Assembly (NCBI GenBank): GCA_019055375.1
Contig: JAHQIW010007107.1
Coordinates: forward strand, 186,001-250,000
Reading direction: 5' to 3'
DNA length: 64,000 nucleotides
Origin: Parelaphostrongylus tenuis
Taxonomy: Eukaryota > Nematoda > Chromadorea > Rhabditida > Metastrongylidae
The position numbers were made by a program, and so were the translations under genes. Within the stretch, counting starts at the first letter, position 1, and every line of letters begins with the position of its first letter. Shown here piece by piece: positions 59,501 through 64,000 of the stretch. Below the pieces are notes generated by a model, which was given only the letters and a program-made list of their open reading frames with translations, did not search any database and was not told the origin of the DNA.

Positions 59501-62500
59501 TCGTTGAATACCTTCACGTTAGCGCTTGAAAGCCGAGAGTCCTCAAGTTGCGAAGAGGCCCTTGTCTCCGCAGACACACGACTGAAACGTCAACTTGGAA
59601 TCGCACGAGCTACAGGCAACCGAAACTTTACGTCCGCACTGGCGAAACGCTACAGAGAAGCGAAAAGGAAAGACCTCAAAGAGAGACGAACAGCAGCTGT
59701 AGCAGAAGCTGCAGAAGCTGGGAAGAGCATTCGCAAAGCCCAGCGAGGCTTCGCCAACTATAAGACCAAGATGATTGCACTCCGATACCCTGACGGGACA
59801 CTTACAGCTTCCAGAAGGGCTATGGAGAAAATCATCCACCAGTACTACTCGAATCTCTTCGCTAGCCTTGTCCTCTTATCGCCATGCGAATTGAAAGAGG
59901 GTGAATCTGTCGTTCCACCGGTCCTCTCTTCCAAAATCCAGCACGCAACATCGTCGGGTGAAGAACAGAACAACACCTGAAGAACTTACTGCCAATTCTC
60001 ATCAACACCCTGGCTCGGCTCTTCACTCGCTACCTGTCAGAATGCAAGGTTTCCAATCAATGGGAAATTAGCAAGACCGTGTTGTTGTTCAAAAAAGGAG
60101 ACCTTCGTGACATAGGCAATTATTATCAATTATCCTGCTTGCTGACCGTTGTCTACAAACTCTTCACTCGAATCATCCTGAACAGGATTGACAGAACACT
60201 GGACGAAGGACAGCCATGCGAGCAAGCAGGGTTCCGAAAAGGATTTAGTACCATAGACCACATCCACACGATTACAAGACTCACTGAAGTTTCACGAGAG
60301 TTCAAAATAACGCGCTGTCTCATTTTCATCGATCTGAAAAATGACGCAGTGGAAACAGAAGCGGTTATAGAGTCTCTGTATAACCATGGCGTTCCTACTC
60401 TGTACATAATGATCCCTCGTGAGCTATATAAAGATTTCGCGACCAAAATATATCCATTCTACAAGAATATTACCATCAATGTTAGAAGACGGGTTCGATA
60501 AGGGGATGCAATTTCACCAAAATTTTTCACTGCCACCCTCCAAACGTCATGCGAACATTGGATAGTCAGGAAATGGGAGTGAAAACTGGCGGTCGACAGT
60601 TAAACCATCTTTGCTTTGCTAATGATATCGTTCTCAATAACACCAAGCATTAGCCAAGCGGAAAGAATGGTGACCGAATTCGACGACGCCTGTAGAAAGA
60701 TTGTTCTTCAACTAAGTCTTACGAAAACGATGTTTATGGGGAACACATGGGTTTCAAATCCCCCATTCACGCTCAACGAAACAAAAATCTTTGAATGCTC
60801 CAGTTACGTCTATCTAGGTCGTGAAATCAACATGATGAACGACCTAGTTCCAGAGTTGAGCAAGAGGAGACGAACGGCTTGGGGAACGTTTAAGAGTATC
60901 GAAGATGTAGTGAAGAGGACAAAGAACATCCGACTCCGTGCCCACCTTTTCGAATCGACAATTATCCTTGTCCTGACGCATGCATCAGAAACCTGGTCGC
61001 TACGTATGCAGGATGAAAGATCACTTGGCGTTATTGAACGCGCAGTCGAAAGGTAGATGCTAAGAGTATCCCGCGGCTCGCAAATGAGAGAAGGGATCCG
61101 AAGTTCTGACCTACGTCAACGATTGAAGATCAGAGACGCCTTTCTACATGCCAAGATATCAAAAATAAGGCGAACCGGAAACGTGATGCTCTTTAACGAC
61201 TACAGATGGACCAGAGCTGTTACCGACTGGATTCCTCGGGACATCAGGCGCTCTACACGAAGACTACCGACCCAATGGTCCGATTTCTTCCACGAAAGCT
61301 ATAGAAGAAAAATATGATGCTCAGCGAATCTGTAGGGCGAGGAGGGCCCACTCGACTACTTTTGCACGCGCTAGGGAAAAATGGAAGTGTTGCTGGTACC
61401 CGCTCGAGTCACTCGACGATCAAAGGGGCGACAGGTGACGCTGAAACATCGGAAAGTGCACTGAGTACACTAATCGACTTTTTATTGTTTCAACATTCTT
61501 TAAAAGTGCTTAATTGACTCTGAAAAATATTGAATTTAGTGTCATTATCATTCTGAAAACCTAGTCAAAGATTCTATTTCTTGTGCACACAAGTTCACTT
61601 TTACCTTCACTTTTTCTTGTATGATCATTGCCCAAAAACTCTCAGCTGTGTTCGATAAAGGTCCTTGAGTGCAGATAAACATATTTCTACCAACCATAAT
61701 CCTGCTTGCATGGATATAGTCATTATCTGCAACGGAAAGAAGCGCAATAAAGGCGCGATAATGATCGAAATCGCAAAAATCTCTGCCATCGCTTATGAGA
61801 TGAACCATTTGTACTGATTTCGGTGAGAGCGTGTTCCGCACGTTTCTCCCCATATGTACAGACGGTTCTTTTCGGCTATCCACAGACAACTGATAATTCG
61901 ACCTTGTTCGCTGGACAAGAACTCTTTATGAGAGTGCTAGTAATCATTCGAAAACTTAAATCCTTTGTCAACACCCTCCGTGGCTTTTTAAGGATAAGTC
62001 ATTTGTATAGTGCTGTAGCATCCAGAATAAAGCTATGCTTGATATGATCACGCAATTTTCTCCTTATCTCTCTTGTATATCGCTAAACAAAACTTCTCCC
62101 TTAGATAGCCAGAGCGCTTTCGATAGCCCAACTCTCAAAGGATTCAGAAGAGTTTTTGCTTTCTGGGAACCTTTTCTGATAGCTCTGTGGGAAAAAAATT
62201 GTGTTTTACATCTCACCTAAACGAGCTCTTTCATTAGACTATTAGTAATCACTCAATAGCTTCAATTTTAGTGATTCCAATGTTGTGTTCATTTTCTGAA
62301 AAGACCGACCCAGTCTGGAGTGAAGCAGGGGAAATAAAATCGAGCTTCACATATTCGGTTTAGTTTGCCTACCGTTTAATGTACAGTCTAGGGGAGAAGC
62401 TGTCGATTGATGCCCTCAACCGTTAGATATGTGGAGTGCAACTTGTCATTTAATTGAGAATTTCTTCTCCGTTCTCGGAGAAATTCTAGATAAAACGATT

Positions 62501-63601
62501 GATTCAGATACTACAAAATTTTCTTTACACGTTCATTTGCCTTTCGTGCTTCCAACGACTTATTACCTGATAAAATGGAGGCGCGCATGGGTGTGAAACA
62601 TAATTTTATTTTATATACGACGGCGTTTTAAAAAGGATCTTCTCGAAAAAAGGAACATAGCACTATAATCAGAAAGTAAAGCTTTCCAATCAGAACTCCA
62701 TTAAAAGTTTTCTTCCAGCGGATAAGGTCGAACATCCATTTGCCCTCGAATAACCAGAAAAAACCACACAGACTTCAACACGTGTGCCAACTGGCAGGTC
62801 TAAAATTTAGTTTACATTTCACCTTTTCGTGGCTTGAATTACTAAGTCATCATACAGAACAAAATAGCCAGATATAGTAGAAAATAATCTTAGACAACCC
62901 GATCGCCGTAGATCTAGTGATCAGTTTCGATGCTACTCGTTTTGGATAATGGTTTGCTTTGGTGGAGAAGGGAGTCAGGAAAGGGTTGAGGCTCAGGAGG
63001 GGTTTTTCATAGTCTGATCAGAAATTCAAAAAGATGAGAGTTTTCCGATACCTCACACAGTTTTACTTTTGGAGAATCAGATAGCTCATACGCATTTTTC
63101 CTACTGTATGAGTGGGATACTTTGAAATGAATCCAAAATGCTATCGATACTGCACAGGATTGACGTAAAACTGGCGGTCAAAGTTAACATTAGACTATCA
63201 CGGGTACCACTGTATAGTTAGACGAAATCCAGCATAATCAATAGCTTGGTTGCTCAAAAATTCTGAGCTCAGAGAAGAAAAAAAGGTTCTGTGACATCTA
63301 AAAGTCATTACTTCTTCTCAATCAAATGGTGATATCTGCACGTAGCAGCTATCCTCATATCAAATAGTAAAGTTGACCATGAGCTGCGGTATGTTTTTCA
63401 GAAGTGGGAAACCAAATTAGCTTTGTTTTGTCAATTCATGTCGGCGAAAAACGAACTTTCAAATTCTTATGCAATGACTCACCTCTATCCTTCAGAATTA
63501 CTCGTGTATTATCTAACAGGAGTATATCGTTATAACGATTTTTGTTGGCATTTGCAACGAACGCATATTTGGGACCATCGGGTACATAGTTCTTTATTTT
63601 C
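53427..63601 (-). CDS. Protein tyrosine phosphatase, partial at 5' end (8 exons found)
   Basis: Classical cysteine-dependent phosphatase that removes phosphate from phosphotyrosine through a cysteinyl-phosphate. Exons in transcript order: 63601-63483, 61726-61605, 58448-58376, 57388-57273, 55675-55546, 55408-55323, 54017-53894, 53536-53427. Family motifs in order: NKNRYNDILLLDNTRV (pTyr loop), NDYIHASRI, FICTQGPLSNTAESFW, LIVMLCKFIEEGKEKC, NWFDHAAP (WPD-loop position), HCSAG|VGRSG (P-loop with Cys and Arg) and QYLYIHRGLVEFLI. Between the VGRSG and QYLYIH exons about 20 residues of the family (usually ending VQT) have no exon I could find. The entering phase at 63601 demands upstream exons, so the start lies beyond or near the window end. 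No transmembrane or SH2 part is visible; it resembles the expanded single-domain nematode PTPs. The RTE element sits in the third-exon intron. Confidence 0.9.
53894..54017 (-). CDS. PTP exon: QYLYIH C-terminal helix
   Basis: Starts after TTTTTTTAG. It reads QYLYIHRGLVEFLIVRGVTK, ending KRKRPK plus one base at GTGAGT. The Q-Y-x-Y/F-I-H block closes the catalytic domain of PTPs. Confidence 0.88.
54117..55113. repeat. Inverted repeat pair enclosing a SINE
   Basis: Left arm (54117-54295, from TTTTGGATACGACAAAGCC) and right arm (about 54950-55113, inverse TTTGGGTACGACAGGGTC) share CGCGCGGC and later ATCGG-AAG blocks. They may be the ends of an unidentified DNA transposon. The predicted missing PTP exon would have to lie in or near this interval. 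Confidence 0.5.
54650..54895 (-). repeat. SINE, GTGGCGCAGTG family, lying between inverted repeats
   Basis: Inverse of the 56.0 kb copy, with the body ACAATGACTCGCGGTGGCC and head GTAGCGCAATGGTTAGAGG on the - strand. Confidence 0.7.
55323..55408 (-). CDS. PTP exon: end of P-loop (VGRSG)
   Basis: Starts after TATGTTCAG, completing Gly. It reads VGRSGCFVAVETSCSRGSN and later RFQNGQP, so the C-x5-R signature is intact across the intron. The donor is GTTAAG, phase 0. Confidence 0.9.
55546..55675 (-). CDS. PTP exon: WPD-loop position and catalytic cysteine
   Basis: Starts after ATCATAG. It reads VEHIWYENWFDHAAPNNFRA and ends NSPVVVHCSA plus one base, before GTGAAT. The nucleophile is the Cys of HCSAG. 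The WPD loop reads W-F-D, keeping the general-acid Asp. Confidence 0.92.
55965..56210 (+). repeat. SINE, GTGGCGCAGTG family (full-length copy)
   Basis: Head CATGTGGCGCAGTGGTTAGA with B box GGTTTGATCTCGC; body as in the 28.7 kb copy. This is the clearest head of the family in the window. Confidence 0.72.
57273..57388 (-). CDS. PTP exon: variable region before the WPD loop
   Basis: Starts after CAACTTCACAG. It reads GTVAIGKFTIGCKSRYVLPD, later TLEVTYMGKKVQ, ending in phase 0 at GTTTGC. The residues are poorly conserved in the family; the place is fixed by phase on both sides. Confidence 0.75.
57640..57715 (+). repeat. SINE 3' half, TTTTGCACA-tail family
   Basis: B box GCGGTTCAAATTCCGTCC and the tail ATGTTTTGCACATCTCTC, as in the 3.6 kb copy. 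PTP intron. Confidence 0.5.
57905..58005 (+). repeat. SINE copy, TTTTGCACA-tail family, diverged
   Basis: GCGGTGGTCTTGATGGTATA head, GCTTCAACTTCTTCC B-box position and a GCATATCACTAGGCA tail. PTP intron. Confidence 0.4.
58376..58448 (-). CDS. PTP exon: IVMLC block
   Basis: Starts after AATTTTAG. It reads LIVMLCKFIEEGKEKCYEYF, the usual strand after FWxMI, and ends in phase 1 at GTTTGT. It lies on the far side of the RTE insertion from the previous exon. Confidence 0.88.
58760..61450 (+). mobile_element. RTE-type non-LTR retrotransposon, 5'-truncated and inactive
   Basis: LINE of the RTE clade, common in strongylid nematodes. The AP endonuclease region (about 58770-59420) shows TTRIGRIRLKRCGS, VGDFNAKIGP and NEIDHILV. 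A linker follows (about 59540-59840, RRTAAVAEAAEAGKSIRKAQ). The reverse transcriptase (about 60060-60650) shows AGFRKGFSTIDHIHTITRL. The C-terminal region (60650-61437) shows SYVYLGREINMMNDLVPELS and RWTRAVTDWIPRDIR and ends SLDDQRGDR before TGA. Inactivating changes: frameshifts and stops, endonuclease SDH read as SDK, part of the DLKKAFD-type motif deleted, and FADD read as FAND. It lies antisense in a PTP intron. Confidence 0.92.
61605..61726 (-). CDS. PTP exon: DYIHAS / QGPL block
   Basis: Starts after TTCCGTTGCAG and restores D. It reads NDYIHASRIMVGRNMFICTQ then GPLSNTAESFWAMIIQEKVK, ending in phase 0 at GTAAAA. This is the most recognisable stretch of the gene. Confidence 0.93.
61890..62720 (+). 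repeat. Dispersed repeat family, copy at 61.9 kb
   Basis: The same block order as the 50.7 kb copy (GTTCGCTGGACAAGAACTCT, CATCCAGAATAAAGC, GCTAAACAAAACTTC, TTAGACTATTAGTAATCACT, TTAAAAAGGATCTTCTCG). Lies in the intron between the first two PTP exons found. Confidence 0.6.
63483..63601 (-). CDS. PTP exon: phosphotyrosine-recognition loop
   Basis: Starts after TTTTAG. It reads KIKNYVPDGPKYAFVANANK then NRYNDILLLDNTRVILKDR, ending in phase 1 at GTGAGT. The NRY block is the phosphotyrosine loop of classical PTPs. Confidence 0.88.
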
Positions 63602-64000
63602 CTAAAACTTTCTCGAATTTTTTGTGGTTTTTAAATATCATAAGTACGTACTTTCAGTTGAAAAGGTTCTGATCAGTTTTTCAAATTAACTTTTTTGCTG
63701 ACTGAATTTCTACCTATTCGCAGAATTTTCCTCACTAGCAAGAAATCCACAACGAAGATGAACCCGCTTCAGCTTCTAGTCCTCACCCATTTTGCTTCTT
63801 TCTTCATTTTTCTCTTATCCTTTTATTCTCGTTCCCTCAGTTTTCTCGCTTCCCCTGTCTTTTTACCAAAACACCGTCGTTCACAATAAAAAAAAAAAAA
63901 AAAAAAACACGCGAGGAAAGAGATAAGTGAACGTATTAGAGTAGCGCTGTATCAGTTCTAATTGATGCAATTTTGGAAATGACCGTACATATATTCTTCC
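63602..64000. other. Upstream of the first PTP exon found
   Basis: The entering phase of that exon requires more coding sequence upstream. A - strand piece at about 63740 ending before GTAGAA has a compatible phase but no PTP-like residues, so it is not called. Confidence 0.45.
63888..63907. repeat. Poly(A) tract of 20
   Basis: Directly preceded by CACAAT, so AATAAA overlaps its start. The upstream + strand frame (MNPLQLLVLTHFASFFIFLL) is pyrimidine-rich and probably not a gene. Confidence 0.9.

Noticed and set aside
63695..63889. Short + strand ORF ending at the poly(A) tract as a processed gene
   Set aside because: Pyrimidine-rich sequence gives a hydrophobic frame by composition; no parent gene recognised and no target duplication seen.

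Overview
The window reads as nuclear DNA of a nematode, most likely a clade V strongylid-type parasite. This is inferred from the gene families, the many small exons in long AT-rich introns, and the load of tRNA-derived SINEs, RTE retrotransposons and Tc1/mariner relics. No bacterial, plastid or viral gene organisation is visible. Species cannot be fixed from sequence alone.

Three split protein-coding genes were assembled by joining exons through their splice sites and reading phase. (1) A nuclear hormone receptor on the + strand (17984-30745, 11 exons, about 430 residues): two-zinc-finger DNA-binding domain, long hinge and full ligand-binding domain. One LBD exon carries a one-base frameshift as given. 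(2) A core 1 beta-1,3-galactosyltransferase (T-synthase) on the - strand (41286-33330, 7 exons, about 311-316 residues): N-terminal membrane anchor and catalytic ADDDTYV motif. (3) A protein tyrosine phosphatase on the - strand (63601-53427, at least 8 exons): intact HCSAGVGRSG signature split by an intron. Its 5' end probably lies beyond the window and one short exon was not found. The receptor and the T-synthase converge, with about 2.6 kb between their stop codons. An orphan + strand exon near 43.1 kb and a 175-codon ORF near 6 kb are weaker gene candidates.

The rest is mostly transposon debris. A 2.7 kb RTE non-LTR element lies antisense in a PTP intron and is dead: the endonuclease SDH and the reverse transcriptase FADD are both changed, and part of an RT motif is deleted. 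Tc1/mariner relics occur near 0.6, 9.3, 20.3, 25.2 and 46.0 kb; the last is split by a foldback element. Five to six copies of a foldback/MITE family (end motif CCTCGCTCAAA) lie at 35.8-49.2 kb, including a near-perfect palindrome with arms of about 250 bp. A separate 0.8 kb TIR element (41.7 kb) and a further dispersed repeat family (7.7, 27.3, 38.3, 50.7 and 61.9 kb) are present. tRNA-like SINEs of two families are scattered throughout.

The most unusual signal is a set of short motifs resembling half of a hammerhead ribozyme core, CTGAAGA-stem-GAAAC-GTC, at 16.9, 21.5, 36.7, 49.6 and 52.6 kb. All but one are followed by GAATAAAT. One lies next to a degraded GIY-YIG reading frame, which points to Penelope-like element termini. 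The first 17 kb holds no gene I can support beyond the single ORF.
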